Part shown: piece after piece, positions 17,431 through 26,615 of the stretch
Layout: each line of letters begins with the position of its first letter
Position numbering within the stretch: position 1 is the stretch's first letter
Source of the DNA: DATCDE01 sp038252405
GTDB lineage: Bacteria; Actinomycetota; Actinomycetes; Prado026
Direction of reading: 5' to 3'
Length of the DNA stretch: 64,000 nt
Assembly: GCA_038252405.1 (NCBI GenBank)
Contig: JBBSAJ010000008.1
Location: forward strand, 1 to 64,000
Made by a program: the position numbers and the translations under genes
Notes under the pieces: model-generated
Seen by the model: the letters and a program-made list of their open reading frames with translations, nothing else
Told to the model about the DNA's origin: nothing
Databases searched by the model: none

Positions 17431-18882
17431 TCAGCTGTTGATGTTGGCCATCACGTGCTTGATCCGGGTGTAGTCCTCGAACCCGTACATGGACAGGTCC
17501 TTGCCGTACCCGGAGTGCTTGAAGCCACCGTGCGGCATCTCGGCGACGAGCGGGATGTGGGTGTTGATCCACACGCAGCCGAAGTCGAGCCGCTTGGCCA
17601 TCCGCATGGCCCGGCCGAAGTCCCTGGTCCACACCGAGGACGCCAGGCCGTAGTTGACGCCGTTGGCCCAGGCGAGCGCCTCGGCCTCGTCGGAGAACTT
17701 CTGCACGGTGATGACCGGCCCGAAGACCTCGTTCTGGATGATCTCGTCGTCCTGCCGCAGGTTCGAGACCACGGTCGGCGCGTAGTAGAACCCGTGGTCG
17801 CCGATCCGCTCGCCCCCGGTGGTGATCATCGCGTGACCCGGCAGCCGGTCGATGAACGCCGTCACCCGGGCCAGCTGGTTGGCGTTGTTCACCGGGGGCA
17901 GCAGCGCGTCCTCGTGGCCGGGGCCGTGCTCGTAGGTGGTGACGACGTTTCGCGCCTGCGCCGTGAGCGCCGCCACGAAGTCGTCGTACGCGCCCGGCGA
18001 GACGAGCACCCGGGTGGCCGCGGTGCAGTCCTGGCCAGCGTTGAAGTAGCCGGCGATGGCGATCGCCTCGGCGGCGGCCTCGATGTCCGCGTCGTCGAAG
18101 ACGACGACGGGTGCCTTGCCGCCCAGCTCGAGGTGCACCCGCTTGACGTCCTTGGCGGCGCCGCCGGCGACCTCCATGCCGGCCCGGACCGAGCCGGTGA
18201 TGGCCACCATCTGCGGGATCGGGTGGTCGACCAGGGCCCGGCCGGTGTCCCGGTCACCGCAGACGACGTTGAACACACCGGGCGGCAGCGCGCCGGACTC
18301 GGCGATCAGCTCGGCCATCCGCACGGTGGACACCGGCGTGGTGTCGCTCGGCTTGAGCACCACGGTGTTGCCGGCGGCCAGGGCCGGGGCGTACTTCCAG
18401 ACCGCCATCATCATCGGGTAGTTCCACGGGGTGACCTGGCCCACGACGCCGATCGGCTCGCGCCGGACCATCGACGTCATGCCCGCCATGTACTCACCGG
18501 CGGCACGGCCCTCGAGCACCCGAGCGGCGCCGGCGAAGAACCGGATCTGGTCGATCATCGGAGGGATCTCCTCCGACCTGGTCAGGGCGAGCGGCTTGCC
18601 GGTGTTCTCGCTCTCCAGGGCCACCAGCTCGTCGGCGTGCGCCTCGAGCACGTCGGCGATCTTCAGCAGCGCGGCCTGCCGCTGGCTCGGCGTGCTGTCC
18701 CGCCAGCTCTCGAACGCGGTGGCAGCCGCCCGGTAGGCGGTGTCGACGTCCGCCTCCGTCGACAGGGGGGCGGTGGCGAACACCTCGCCGGTGGTGGGGT
18801 TGACCAGGTCGATCGTCGCGCCGTCGACGGCGTCGACGGACTCACCGTTGACGAAGTTGCGCAGGACACGCTTGTCACTCAC
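17431..18882 (-). CDS. gamma-aminobutyraldehyde dehydrogenase-type aldehyde dehydrogenase (copy 2)
   Basis: 483-residue NAD(P)-dependent aldehyde dehydrogenase of the aminobutyraldehyde/betaine-aldehyde branch. Seen: [38 protein letters not shown] and the catalytic Cys in [13 protein letters not shown] (near residue 285). The GTG at 18882 with GGAG upstream fits the start of the folded protein; the open frame further upstream looks non-coding. It is divergent from an Lrp regulator plus an amine transaminase, whose aldehyde product it could oxidise (4-aminobutanal to GABA, or 5-aminopentanal to 5-aminovalerate). It is clearly diverged from copy 1, suggesting different chain-length preference. 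Confidence 0.87.
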   Translation of the reverse strand: MSDKRVLRNFVNGESVDAVDGATIDLVNPTTGEVFATAPLSTEADVDTAYRAAATAFESWRDSTPSQRQAALLKIADVLEAHADELVALESENTGKPLALTRSEEIPPMIDQIRFFAGAARVLEGRAAGEYMAGMTSMVRREPIGVVGQVTPWNYPMMMAVWKYAPALAAGNTVVLKPSDTTPVSTVRMAELIAESGALPPGVFNVVCGDRDTGRALVDHPIPQMVAITGSVRAGMEVAGGAAKDVKRVHLELGGKAPVVVFDDADIEAAAEAIAIAGYFNAGQDCTAATRVLVSPGAYDDFVAALTAQARNVVTTYEHGPGHEDALLPPVNNANQLARVTAFIDRLPGHAMITTGGERIGDHGFYYAPTVVSNLRQDDEIIQNEVFGPVITVQKFSDEAEALAWANGVNYGLASSVWTRDFGRAMRMAKRLDFGCVWINTHIPLVAEMPHGGFKHSGYGKDLSMYGFEDYTRIKHVMANINS

Positions 18883-19058
18883 GAGGGTCTCCAGGAAGCG
18901 AGGCAGGAACCCGGCCATCGGGCGTTGTCGCGAGCGTAGCGCCCAAGCCACGAAACCGACAGACCGGACGCCTCCAGACCTCGGAATCAGTACATCCAAC
19001 ACACGCAGACAACGGAATCACTTGTGTTTCCCGACGACTAGCGGCAGTATCGCTGTCC

Positions 19059-19538
19059 ATGGCGGGACGGGAGCGGAGCAACGGCCACGGGGTCGTGCTC
19101 GACCATGTCGCCAAGGCGATCATCGAGCAGCTGCAGGAGGACGGTCGCCGTCCGTACGCCGCCATCGGCAAGGCCGTCGGGCTGTCCGAGGCGGCCGTGC
19201 GACAGCGCGTCCAGCGCCTCGTCGACTCCGGAGTGATCCAGATCGTCGCCGTCACCGACCCGCTCGTCGTCGGGTTCGCCCGGCAGGCCCTCGTGGGCAT
19301 CCGGGTCGAGGGCGACATCCAGGCGGTGGCCGACACGTTGGCCGCGATGGAGGAGGTCGACTACCTGGTGATCACCGCCGGGCAGTACGACATCCTCGCC
19401 GAGCTGGTGTGTGAGGACGACGCCCGGCTGTTCGACCTGGTCAACCAGCGGATCCGGGGCATCCCCGGCGTCCGGCTGACCGAGACCTTCGTCTACCTGA
19501 AGCTCCACAAGCAGACCTACACCTGGGGAACCCGATGA
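19059..19538 (+). CDS. Lrp/AsnC-family transcriptional regulator
   Basis: 159-residue feast/famine regulator. The N-terminal helix-turn-helix (residues ~15-65) includes AIIEQLQEDGRRPYAAIGKA and LSEAAVRQRVQRLVDSGVIQ; the C-terminal RAM ligand domain (~75-150) includes VDYLVITAGQYDILAELVCE. Its stop overlaps the transaminase start by four bases (ATGA), so the two are cotranslated. Such regulators next to PLP enzymes usually respond to the amine or amino-acid substrate. It likely controls both its own operon and the divergent aldehyde dehydrogenase from the 176-base gap 18883-19058 (inference). Confidence 0.9.
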   Translation: MAGRERSNGHGVVLDHVAKAIIEQLQEDGRRPYAAIGKAVGLSEAAVRQRVQRLVDSGVIQIVAVTDPLVVGFARQALVGIRVEGDIQAVADTLAAMEEVDYLVITAGQYDILAELVCEDDARLFDLVNQRIRGIPGVRLTETFVYLKLHKQTYTWGTR

Positions 19539-20932
19539 CCACCACGCCGCAGTACGTCGACGAGGGCGGGGCCGACCGCCTCGCCGAGACCGCCCGCGAG
19601 CACCTGTGGATGCACTTCACGAGGCACTCGGTCTACGACGCCGGCCATCACGTCCCGGTGATCGTGCGCGGGGACGGCGCCTACATCTGGGACGACGCCG
19701 GCCGCAAGTACCTCGACGGCCTGGCCGGGCTGTTCGTCGTCCAGCTGGGCCACGGCCGCACTGAGCTGGCCGAGGCCGCCGCCAAGCAGGCCTCCGAGCT
19801 GGCGTACTTCCCGCTGTGGTCCTACGCCCACCCGAAGGCGATCGAGCTGGCCGAGCGGCTGGCCACCTACACTCCGGGCGACCTCAACCGGGTGTTCTTC
19901 ACCACCGGTGGTGGTGAAGCCGTCGAGACGGCTTGGAAGCTGGCCAAGCAGTACTTCAAGCTGACCGGCAAGCCGATGAAGCACAAGGTCATCTCCCGGT
20001 CGATCGCCTACCACGGCACCCCGCAGGGCGCGTTGTCGATCACCGGCATCCCGGACGCCAAGAAGTACTTCGAGCCGCTCGTTCCCGGCGCCATCAAGGT
20101 GCCGAACACCAACTTCTACCGGGCCCAGCAGCACGCCGACGACCCGGAGGCGTTCGGCCGCTGGGCGGCCGACCGGATCGCCGAGGCGATCGAGTTCGAG
20201 GGGCCCGACACCGTGGCCGCGGTCTTCATCGAGCCGGTGCAGAACTCCGGCGGCTGCTTCCCGCCGCCCCCCGGGTACCTGCAGCGGGTCCGCGAGATCT
20301 GCGACCAGTACGACGTGCTCATGGTCGCCGACGAGGTCATCACCTCGTTCGGGCGGATCGGCGAGATGTTCGCCACCAAGCGCTTCGGCGTGACGCCGGA
20401 CATCATCACCTGCGCCAAGGGCATGACCTCGGGCTACTCCCCGATCGGCGCGATGATCGCCAGCGACCGGCTCTTCGAGCCGTTCAGCAAGGGCACCAAC
20501 TACTTCGCCCACGGCTACACCTTCGGTGGGCACCCGGTGTCCGCGGCGGTGGCGCTGGCCAACCTCGACATCTTCGAGCGCGAGGGCATCAACCAGCACG
20601 TGCGGGCCAACGAGGGTGCGTTCAAGGCCACCCTCGACCGGCTGCGCGACCTGCCGATCGTCGGCGACGTCCGCGGCGCCGGGTACTTCTACGGCATCGA
20701 GATGGTCAAGGACAAGGCCACCAAGGAGACGTTCAACGAGGACGAGTCCGAGCGGCTGCTGCGCGGGTTCCTCTCCAAGGCGCTGTTCGACCACGGCCTG
20801 TACTGCCGGGCCGACGACCGCGGTGACCCGGTCATCCAGCTGGCGCCGCCGCTGATCATCGGCCAGCCGGAGTTCGACGAGATCGAGCAGATCCTGCGCA
20901 CCGTGCTCACCGAGGCGTGGTCGATCCTCTGA
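19535..20932 (+). CDS. class-III amine:pyruvate-type aminotransferase
   Basis: 465-residue PLP-dependent omega-aminotransferase of the putrescine/beta-alanine/GABA-pyruvate type (SpuC-like). The cofactor-stacking region is FFTTGGGEAVETAWKLAKQY, the phosphate/ring Asp is in VLMVADEVITSFGRIG, and the Schiff-base Lys is in TCAKGMTSGYSPIGA (near residue 294). Full length. Translationally coupled to the Lrp regulator. It would deaminate putrescine or cadaverine to an aminoaldehyde for the divergent dehydrogenase; that pairing is inferred from context, since substrate range in this family is broad. Confidence 0.87.
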   Translation: MTTTPQYVDEGGADRLAETAREHLWMHFTRHSVYDAGHHVPVIVRGDGAYIWDDAGRKYLDGLAGLFVVQLGHGRTELAEAAAKQASELAYFPLWSYAHPKAIELAERLATYTPGDLNRVFFTTGGGEAVETAWKLAKQYFKLTGKPMKHKVISRSIAYHGTPQGALSITGIPDAKKYFEPLVPGAIKVPNTNFYRAQQHADDPEAFGRWAADRIAEAIEFEGPDTVAAVFIEPVQNSGGCFPPPPGYLQRVREICDQYDVLMVADEVITSFGRIGEMFATKRFGVTPDIITCAKGMTSGYSPIGAMIASDRLFEPFSKGTNYFAHGYTFGGHPVSAAVALANLDIFEREGINQHVRANEGAFKATLDRLRDLPIVGDVRGAGYFYGIEMVKDKATKETFNEDESERLLRGFLSKALFDHGLYCRADDRGDPVIQLAPPLIIGQPEFDEIEQILRTVLTEAWSIL

Positions 20933-21582
20933 CCAGCCCGGCTCCGGGGGCCACCGCGCGCACCGCGGTCCGGCGGCTCCCGGACAAGACGGTCACCGAC
21001 CGGTCGGTCCTGCACGCGGTGCTGGACGCCGGCCTGGTGGCGCACCTCGCGGTGGTCGACGAGGGCCAGCCCTACGTCGTCCCGGTGGCCTACGCCCGGG
21101 ACGGCGACCGCGTACTGGTGCACGGATCGACCGGCTCGCGGCTGTTCCGCGGGCTCGCCACCGGCGCACCCACCTGTCTGACCGTGACCCTGCTGGACGG
21201 CCTGGTCGTCGCCCGGTCCGCGTTCGAGTCCTCGATGCACTACCGCAGCGTCATGGTGCTGGGCCGGTGCACGGTGCTGCACGCAGCCGCGAAGGCCGCC
21301 GCCGTGCGGGTGCTCACCGAGCACCTGCTGCCGGGCCGGTGGGCCGAGGTCCGGCCGCCGTCCCGCAAGGAGCTGGCTGCCACCACCGTGCTGGCGCTGC
21401 CGCTGGACGAGTGCTCGGTCAAGGTCAGCGCCGGGCCGCCGGACGACCCGCCCGAGGACGTCGCGCTGCCGGTGTGGGCCGGTACGGTGCCGATCCTGGA
21501 GTCGTTCGGGGCGCCGGTGCCGGCCCCTGACCTCGCGCCCGGCCGGCCCGTACCGGCCTCCGTCGAAGGGTGGAAGCGGTGA
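20917..21582 (+). CDS. FMN-binding split-barrel (pyridoxamine 5'-phosphate oxidase-like) protein
   Basis: 221-residue flavin reductase-like or pyridoxamine-phosphate-oxidase-fold protein. The split-barrel pattern appears in AGLVAHLAVVDEGQPYVVPV, YARDGDRVLVHGSTGSRLFR and ESSMHYRSVMVLGRCTVL. The GTG at 20917 overlaps the transaminase end by 16 bases; a later CTG or GTG is possible. It sits between a PLP enzyme and an FAD oxidase, so a role in cofactor salvage or flavin-dependent redox chemistry of the pathway is plausible but unproven. Confidence 0.8.
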   Translation: MVDPLTSPAPGATARTAVRRLPDKTVTDRSVLHAVLDAGLVAHLAVVDEGQPYVVPVAYARDGDRVLVHGSTGSRLFRGLATGAPTCLTVTLLDGLVVARSAFESSMHYRSVMVLGRCTVLHAAAKAAAVRVLTEHLLPGRWAEVRPPSRKELAATTVLALPLDECSVKVSAGPPDDPPEDVALPVWAGTVPILESFGAPVPAPDLAPGRPVPASVEGWKR

Positions 21583-22961
21583 CCTACCGGTCGCTGTCGT
21601 TGTGGTGGGACACGCTGCCCGGGGAGCTGGCCGGGCCGGTCCGTCCGACGTTGCCCGGCTCGACCGACGCCGACGTCGTCATCGTCGGCGCGGGCTACAC
21701 GGGGCTGTGGACGGCGTACTACCTGGCCGAGGCCGACCCGACCCTGCGGATCGTGGTGCTGGAGAAGGAGACCGCGGGGTTCGGTGCCTCCGGCCGCAAC
21801 GGCGGCTGGTGCTCGGCGCTGTTCCCGGCGTCCTGGGCCAAGGTGGCCAGGGGGTCGTCGAGGGACGCCGCCATCCGGCTGCAGCGGGCCATGTTCGACA
21901 CCGTCGACGAGGTCGGCCGGGTGGCCGGCGCCGAGGGCATCGACATCCACTGGGCCAAGGGCGGCACCCTCGGGATGGCCCGCACGCCGCTGCAGGTGCA
22001 GCGGGCCGCCGCCGAGATCGACGCAGCCCGGGCCTGGGGGTTCGGCGAGCACGACTACGCCTGGCTGACCGCCGCCGAGGCGGCCGAGCGGTCCGGGGCG
22101 ACCGACGTCCTGGGCGCGACGTTCACCCCGCACACCGCCGCGATCCATCCGGCCCGGCTGGTGCGCGGCCTGGCCGCCGCCGTCGAGCGGCGCGGGGTGC
22201 GGCTGTACGAGGGCAGCCCGGCGCTGGCCGTCGAGCCGGGAGTCGTGCGCACGCCGCACGGCGACGTCCGGGCGCCGCACGTGATCCGGGCGACCGAGGG
22301 CTACACGCCCAGCCTGCCCGGCCACCAGCGAACCGTGGCGCCGGTCTACTCGCTCATGCTGGCCACCGAGCCGCTGCCGGCCACTGCGTGGGACCGGATC
22401 GGGCTGGCTGCCCGGGAGACGTTCAACGACTACCGGCACCTGATCATCTACGGGCAGCGCACGGCCGACGACCGGCTGGCCTTCGGCGGCCGCGGCGCGC
22501 CGTACCACTTCGGCTCGTCGGTCGAGCCGCGGTTCGACCGCGACCCGGCCGTGTTCGCCGAGCTGCGACGGGTGCTGGTCGAGCTGTACCCCGTGGTGGC
22601 CGACCACGCCGTCACGCACACCTGGGGCGGCCCGCTCGGGGTGCCCCGCGACTGGTACGCCTCGGTCGGCCTGGACCGGACCACCGGGCTGGGCTGGGCC
22701 GGCGGGTACGTCGGGGACGGCGTGGGCACGGCGAACCTGGCCGGCCGGACGCTGGCCGACCTGGTGCTGGATCGCCGCGACTCCGACCTGCTGCGGCTGC
22801 CCTGGGTGAACCACCGCTCCCCCCGGTGGGAGCCGGAGCCGCTGCGCTTCCTCGGCGTCAACACCGGGCTGCGCGTCATGACCGGTGCGGACCGCGCCGA
22901 GGCGCGCACCGGACGGCCGGCCAGGCGGGCCCAGGTGCTCGGCCGGTTCCTGGGCCACTGA
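21579..22961 (+). CDS. FAD-dependent amine oxidoreductase (DAO family, second copy)
   Basis: 460-residue FAD oxidoreductase related to the PuuB-like protein at 5210-6610. The Rossmann motif VVIVGAGYTGLWTAYYLAEA (near residue 34) and the marker AGFGASGRNGGWCSALF are clear; the C-terminal FAD loop GYVGDGVGTANLAGRTLADL is intact. I start at the GTG at 21579, which overlaps the preceding stop (GTGA) and has AAGGG upstream, rather than a GTG three codons earlier. It ends the Lrp-transaminase operon and converges on the SIS-domain gene. Likely an oxidase or dehydrogenase for a secondary or gamma-glutamylated amine. Confidence 0.85.
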   Translation: MTYRSLSLWWDTLPGELAGPVRPTLPGSTDADVVIVGAGYTGLWTAYYLAEADPTLRIVVLEKETAGFGASGRNGGWCSALFPASWAKVARGSSRDAAIRLQRAMFDTVDEVGRVAGAEGIDIHWAKGGTLGMARTPLQVQRAAAEIDAARAWGFGEHDYAWLTAAEAAERSGATDVLGATFTPHTAAIHPARLVRGLAAAVERRGVRLYEGSPALAVEPGVVRTPHGDVRAPHVIRATEGYTPSLPGHQRTVAPVYSLMLATEPLPATAWDRIGLAARETFNDYRHLIIYGQRTADDRLAFGGRGAPYHFGSSVEPRFDRDPAVFAELRRVLVELYPVVADHAVTHTWGGPLGVPRDWYASVGLDRTTGLGWAGGYVGDGVGTANLAGRTLADLVLDRRDSDLLRLPWVNHRSPRWEPEPLRFLGVNTGLRVMTGADRAEARTGRPARRAQVLGRFLGH

Positions 22962-22965
22962 CCGG

Positions 22966-23922
22966 TCAGGACCCGGCCCACCACCGCGCTGCGACCAGCT
23001 CGGCGACCGTCGTCTCGGTGAGCAGCCGAACGTCGTCCACGTCGTCCCCCGGGTAGCGGACCGCCGCTGCGGCACCCTCGACGTCCGCGCCGACCGTTAC
23101 CACCGTCGAGCCGCGCTCGGCCACCCATCGCATCAGCTCCGGCTGGTAGGCCGAGCCGGGCAGCAGCAGCATCCGGTAGTCCAGCGTCTTGGTGAGGTAG
23201 ACGTCGACGTGGCTCCAGTCGCCGGTCTCGCAGGCCTGCGCCGGCCGGCGCGGCCCCTCCCGCAGCATGAGTGCGGACTGCTGGGCCGAGGCCAGCCGGC
23301 GGGCCGGGGCGACCACCCAGGACCCCTGCGGCCCGTCCAGCCGGTCGGCCACCTCGGGCAGCCAGTCGTTGCGGGTGTGGAGCAGGTGCGCCGTGGCCGC
23401 CGCCGCCGTCCGGCAGCCGGCCGTGAGGGCCGGCGCCACCCCGGGGGACAGCCGCTCGGCCAGGGCGAGCAGCACCGCCAGCGCGTGCCGGTAGGAGCGG
23501 CAGGCCACTCCGCCGTCCTCCGGGCCGGCCAGCAGGGGCAGCACCCCGTCGGCCAGCTCGGCCAGCGGGCCGGCCGGGTCCTCGGTGACCGCGACGACCG
23601 GGGCGACCCCGGCGTGGGAGGCGGTGGCGACCAGCGTCTCGGCCGACCGGCCGGACGCCGACACCGCCACGACCAACGTCCTCGGGTCCGGCGGCGGCAG
23701 CAGGTCGGACGACGCCAGCTCGGCCACGGCGGCCACCCCCGCGTGCCGCAGCCGAGCGGCTACGACCCCGGCCGCGTAGGCGGACGACCCCATGCCGAGG
23801 AGGAGCACTCGGTCGTGAGCCGGCACCTCGAGCGGCAGGAAACCGTCGTCCAGCGCGTCGGCCAGAGCGGCCAGGGTGTCCGGGATTCGCTCGACGTCGG
23901 CGAGGTATCCGGCGGGGTCCAT
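22966..23922 (-). CDS. SIS-domain sugar-phosphate protein (GlmS isomerase-like)
   Basis: 318-residue protein with two SIS (sugar isomerase) lobes like the isomerase half of glucosamine-6-phosphate synthase. The first lobe has VLLLGMGSSAYAAGVVAARL and TLVVAVSASGRSAETLVA; the second includes ALMLREGPRRPAQACETGDW and VDVYLTKTLDYRMLLLPGS. There is no glutaminase domain, so it would act as an isomerase/deaminase or a sugar-phosphate sensor. The ATG at 23922 overlaps the stop of the kinase gene by one base (TGATG), with GGAGG upstream. Coupling to a glucosamine-kinase-like gene suggests shared amino-sugar phosphate chemistry (inference). Confidence 0.82.
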   Translation of the reverse strand: MDPAGYLADVERIPDTLAALADALDDGFLPLEVPAHDRVLLLGMGSSAYAAGVVAARLRHAGVAAVAELASSDLLPPPDPRTLVVAVSASGRSAETLVATASHAGVAPVVAVTEDPAGPLAELADGVLPLLAGPEDGGVACRSYRHALAVLLALAERLSPGVAPALTAGCRTAAAATAHLLHTRNDWLPEVADRLDGPQGSWVVAPARRLASAQQSALMLREGPRRPAQACETGDWSHVDVYLTKTLDYRMLLLPGSAYQPELMRWVAERGSTVVTVGADVEGAAAAVRYPGDDVDDVRLLTETTVAELVAARWWAGS

Positions 23923-25262
23923 CAGCACCCTCCAGGCAGCGGCAGCAGCGCGGCCAGCGCCGCGTCCGGGACGTAGCGCCAGCGCGGCAGGTGCCGGGCC
24001 GCGTACACCAGCTCGCGGCACTCCTGCTCGACCTCGAACGGCCGCAGCAGCCGTTCGTCGAGCAGCGGGCCGTCGTAGGCCGCCAGGAACGCGGCCCGGG
24101 TCGCCGCGATCCACTCGTCGACCGGTCCGGCCTGCCGCCCGGCCGTCCGCCGGTTCGCGACGCGGCCCACGTGGTCCAAGGAGCGCAGCATCCCGGCGAC
24201 GTCCCGGGCTGGTGGCTGCGGCAGCGAGCGCTCGGACGGCGGGAGCACCGGGTTGCCGTCGAAGTCGGTGACGGCGTAGCCCCCGTCGTGGCGCAGCACC
24301 TGGCCCACGTGCAGGTCGCCGTGGACCAGCGTGACCGGCGTGGGGGCCACCCCGGCCAGCGGTGCCAGGGCGGCCCTGGCCGGCTCGGCCCGGGCCTGCA
24401 GCCGCTCCCCCTCGGCCCCGGGGGTGAGCACGAGGGCCTCCTCCAGGGTGGCCAGGGCGCGCCGGTGCCAGCGGCCGGCGTCCGCTTGCGTGGCCGCACC
24501 CACGGGGGCCGGCTCGGACCCGGACGGGGTGGCCAGCGCCCGGTGCAGCGCGCCGACGAGCGAGCCGAGGGCAGTGGCCGGCTCGACGGCGGCCGCCAGG
24601 GTCCGGCCACCGGCCAGGTGGTCGAGCAGGTCGTCGACGTACCAGTCCCAGCCGTCCTGCGCCCCCGGGAGGAAGGCGGCCAGGACGGCGACCAGCGCGC
24701 CGGTGCTCGGGTCCTCCGGGGAGCGCCAGTCGACCCAGCCCACGGGCGCCGGCATCCCGACGAACCCGACCTCGGCGAGGTGGCGAAGCAGCCGCACCGC
24801 CGGGGGCTGCTCCGCCCCCAGGGACAGGTGCACCGACCACTTGACCACGACCGCGTCCCCGACGACGACCGAGTCGTGGGTCTGGTCGACGGCGAGCGCC
24901 CGCTCGCTGCGTCCGGGCGGGTCGCCCTCCCGTGCGGCCAGCCGGTGCAGCGAGAAGCCGCCGCCCTCCGCCGCGCTCGCCGCGTCCCCTGCCGCGTCGA
25001 CGGCCTCGAGCAGTGCCGCGGACACGCCGTCCCCGGCGACCGCCCGCCGCACGCCGCCGCCGTCGCGCAGGAGCGGGAGGCCGAGCCAGGCACCGGCGTC
25101 GTCGGCGACCAGCGCGGACCACCTGGTGCCGCCCAGCGGCAGCGCGTCGACCAGGCGCAGCGGCGCTCGTAGCCGGTCCTCCTCGCCGGCCCGGCGCTCC
25201 GGCAGCACCGCTGCGGGGGCCAGCCCGGCCACCGCGTCGACGAGGTCGTGCGGTCGGCTCAC
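23922..25262 (-). CDS. maltokinase / actinobacterial glucosamine-kinase-like phosphotransferase
   Basis: 446-residue eukaryotic-like-kinase-fold sugar kinase. The N-terminal cap contains THDSVVVGDAVVVKWSVHLS. The catalytic loop is LVHGDLHVGQVLRHDG (near residue 310) and the metal-binding loop is VTDFDGNPVLPPSERSLPQP (near 332), the pattern shared by maltokinases and the actinobacterial glucosamine kinases. Absence of trehalose synthase or GlgE-pathway genes nearby, and the coupled SIS gene, favour an amino-sugar substrate (inference). The GTG start overlaps the glycosyltransferase stop (GTGA). Aminoglycoside phosphotransferase-like activity is the alternative reading. Confidence 0.8.
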   Translation of the reverse strand: MSRPHDLVDAVAGLAPAAVLPERRAGEEDRLRAPLRLVDALPLGGTRWSALVADDAGAWLGLPLLRDGGGVRRAVAGDGVSAALLEAVDAAGDAASAAEGGGFSLHRLAAREGDPPGRSERALAVDQTHDSVVVGDAVVVKWSVHLSLGAEQPPAVRLLRHLAEVGFVGMPAPVGWVDWRSPEDPSTGALVAVLAAFLPGAQDGWDWYVDDLLDHLAGGRTLAAAVEPATALGSLVGALHRALATPSGSEPAPVGAATQADAGRWHRRALATLEEALVLTPGAEGERLQARAEPARAALAPLAGVAPTPVTLVHGDLHVGQVLRHDGGYAVTDFDGNPVLPPSERSLPQPPARDVAGMLRSLDHVGRVANRRTAGRQAGPVDEWIAATRAAFLAAYDGPLLDERLLRPFEVEQECRELVYAARHLPRWRYVPDAALAALLPLPGGC

Positions 25263-26569
25263 CCGTGGGCCGCGCGGGCGACCTGCTCGATGAGGTCGGC
25301 GGCCGTGGTGCGCCCGTCGGCGGCCCGGATCCGCTGCGCCTCCTCGGCCATCCGCTGCCGCAGCGCCGTGTCGCCCAGCAGCCGGTCGATCGCCCCGGTC
25401 AGCTCGGCGTCGGGGAAGGCGTAGGTGGCCAGCCGCACGCCGAAGCCGGTCTCCTGCACCCGCTGGGCGTTGTCGTACTGGTCCCAGAACAGCGGGAGCA
25501 CGACCATCGGCTTGCCGAAGTGGAACGCCTCGGTGGTCGTGTTGTTGCCGCCGTGGGTGATCACCAGGTCGACCAGCGGCAGGAGCGTCGTCTGCGGCAG
25601 GAACTCCGCGCCCCACATGTTCTCGGCCAGCTCGTACTCGGCGTGCTGCGGGCCCATGGACACGACGTACCGGTGGGGCGTGGCCGCGAGCACCGACACC
25701 AGCCGGCGCATCAGGTCGACGTCCGCCGAGCCGAGCGAGCCGAGGGACAGGTACACCAGGGCGCTGCCCTCGGGGCGGTCGAGAAAGTCGGCCGGCAGCT
25801 CCACCGGCGCCTCGGTGGCCCGCACCGAGGACTCCAGCCGGTGCCAGGTTGGGTCCAGCGGCCGCCGCTCGGTGTAGTCGACGACCTGCGGGAACACGTA
25901 CAGGTTCGCGTGCTCGGAGGTGTGGACGAACTGCAGGTCCGGCAGCGGCGGTGCCCCGCTGGCCTGCACGAACTCGTTGAACTGGGTCCACAGCGGCCGG
26001 TGGGTGCGGTCGTACTCGGCCCGGAACGACGCCCATTCGCTGGCGTCGTCCGACGGCAGCCCGGAGTACGCCGGCGGGATGTCCGGCCCGCCCATCTCCA
26101 GCGGGTTGCAGGACACGATCCGCACGAACGGCGCCCCGCAGGTCATCAGCGCGGGGAAGGCCACCACGTTGTCCTCGACGACGACGTCCGGCTGGTGCCG
26201 CCGCAGGATCTCGCGCAGCTGCGGCTCGCAGTACCGGGCGCCGTCGACGAGCGCCTGCCAGGTGGGCACCATGAACGACTCGAGCTGCTCGACCGTGGGA
26301 CGACGGAACTGCGGTGCGGTGTCCCGGATGAAGTCCTTCCAGAACTGTCCGGCGTCCTGCTCCCCGGCTCCCGGGTCGGGGGGCGGCGCGAGGTCGACGA
26401 GGTCCTCGACGAAGCCCAGCGGCTCGAGCCGACCGGCCCAGGACGCCTCGGCCGCGAACACCACCCGGTGGCCGCGGCGGCGCAGGACGTCGGCGATGCC
26501 GATGCAGTTGTTGGTCGGGCCGTAGGCCGACTCGGGCATGAACAGCACGGTGAGGGGTCGCTCGGGCAC
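25259..26569 (-). CDS. UDP-glycosyltransferase (UGT/MGT family, GT1)
   Basis: 436-residue GT-B glycosyltransferase. The N-terminal acceptor half begins with VLFMPESAYGPTNNCIGIAD, and the donor-binding signature is THGGNNTTTEAFHFGKPMVV followed by LPLFWDQYDNAQR (residues ~330-365). This resembles macrolide and other natural-product glycosyltransferases that move sugars from NDP-sugars to small hydrophobic acceptors. It is translationally coupled to the downstream sugar kinase, suggesting one pathway that makes and uses an activated sugar. The acceptor cannot be predicted. Confidence 0.85.
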   Translation of the reverse strand: MPERPLTVLFMPESAYGPTNNCIGIADVLRRRGHRVVFAAEASWAGRLEPLGFVEDLVDLAPPPDPGAGEQDAGQFWKDFIRDTAPQFRRPTVEQLESFMVPTWQALVDGARYCEPQLREILRRHQPDVVVEDNVVAFPALMTCGAPFVRIVSCNPLEMGGPDIPPAYSGLPSDDASEWASFRAEYDRTHRPLWTQFNEFVQASGAPPLPDLQFVHTSEHANLYVFPQVVDYTERRPLDPTWHRLESSVRATEAPVELPADFLDRPEGSALVYLSLGSLGSADVDLMRRLVSVLAATPHRYVVSMGPQHAEYELAENMWGAEFLPQTTLLPLVDLVITHGGNNTTTEAFHFGKPMVVLPLFWDQYDNAQRVQETGFGVRLATYAFPDAELTGAIDRLLGDTALRQRMAEEAQRIRAADGRTTAADLIEQVARAAHG

Positions 26570-26615
26570 GGCGTCAGCGTAGGGGGCGCCGCGGTGCCCC
26601 CCGGATCGGGGCCGG

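Noticed and set aside
23928..25122. Upstream extension of the SIS-domain frame through the kinase gene
   Set aside because: The extension is Arg/Gly-rich shadow sequence; a Shine-Dalgarno and ATG at 23922 define the real start.
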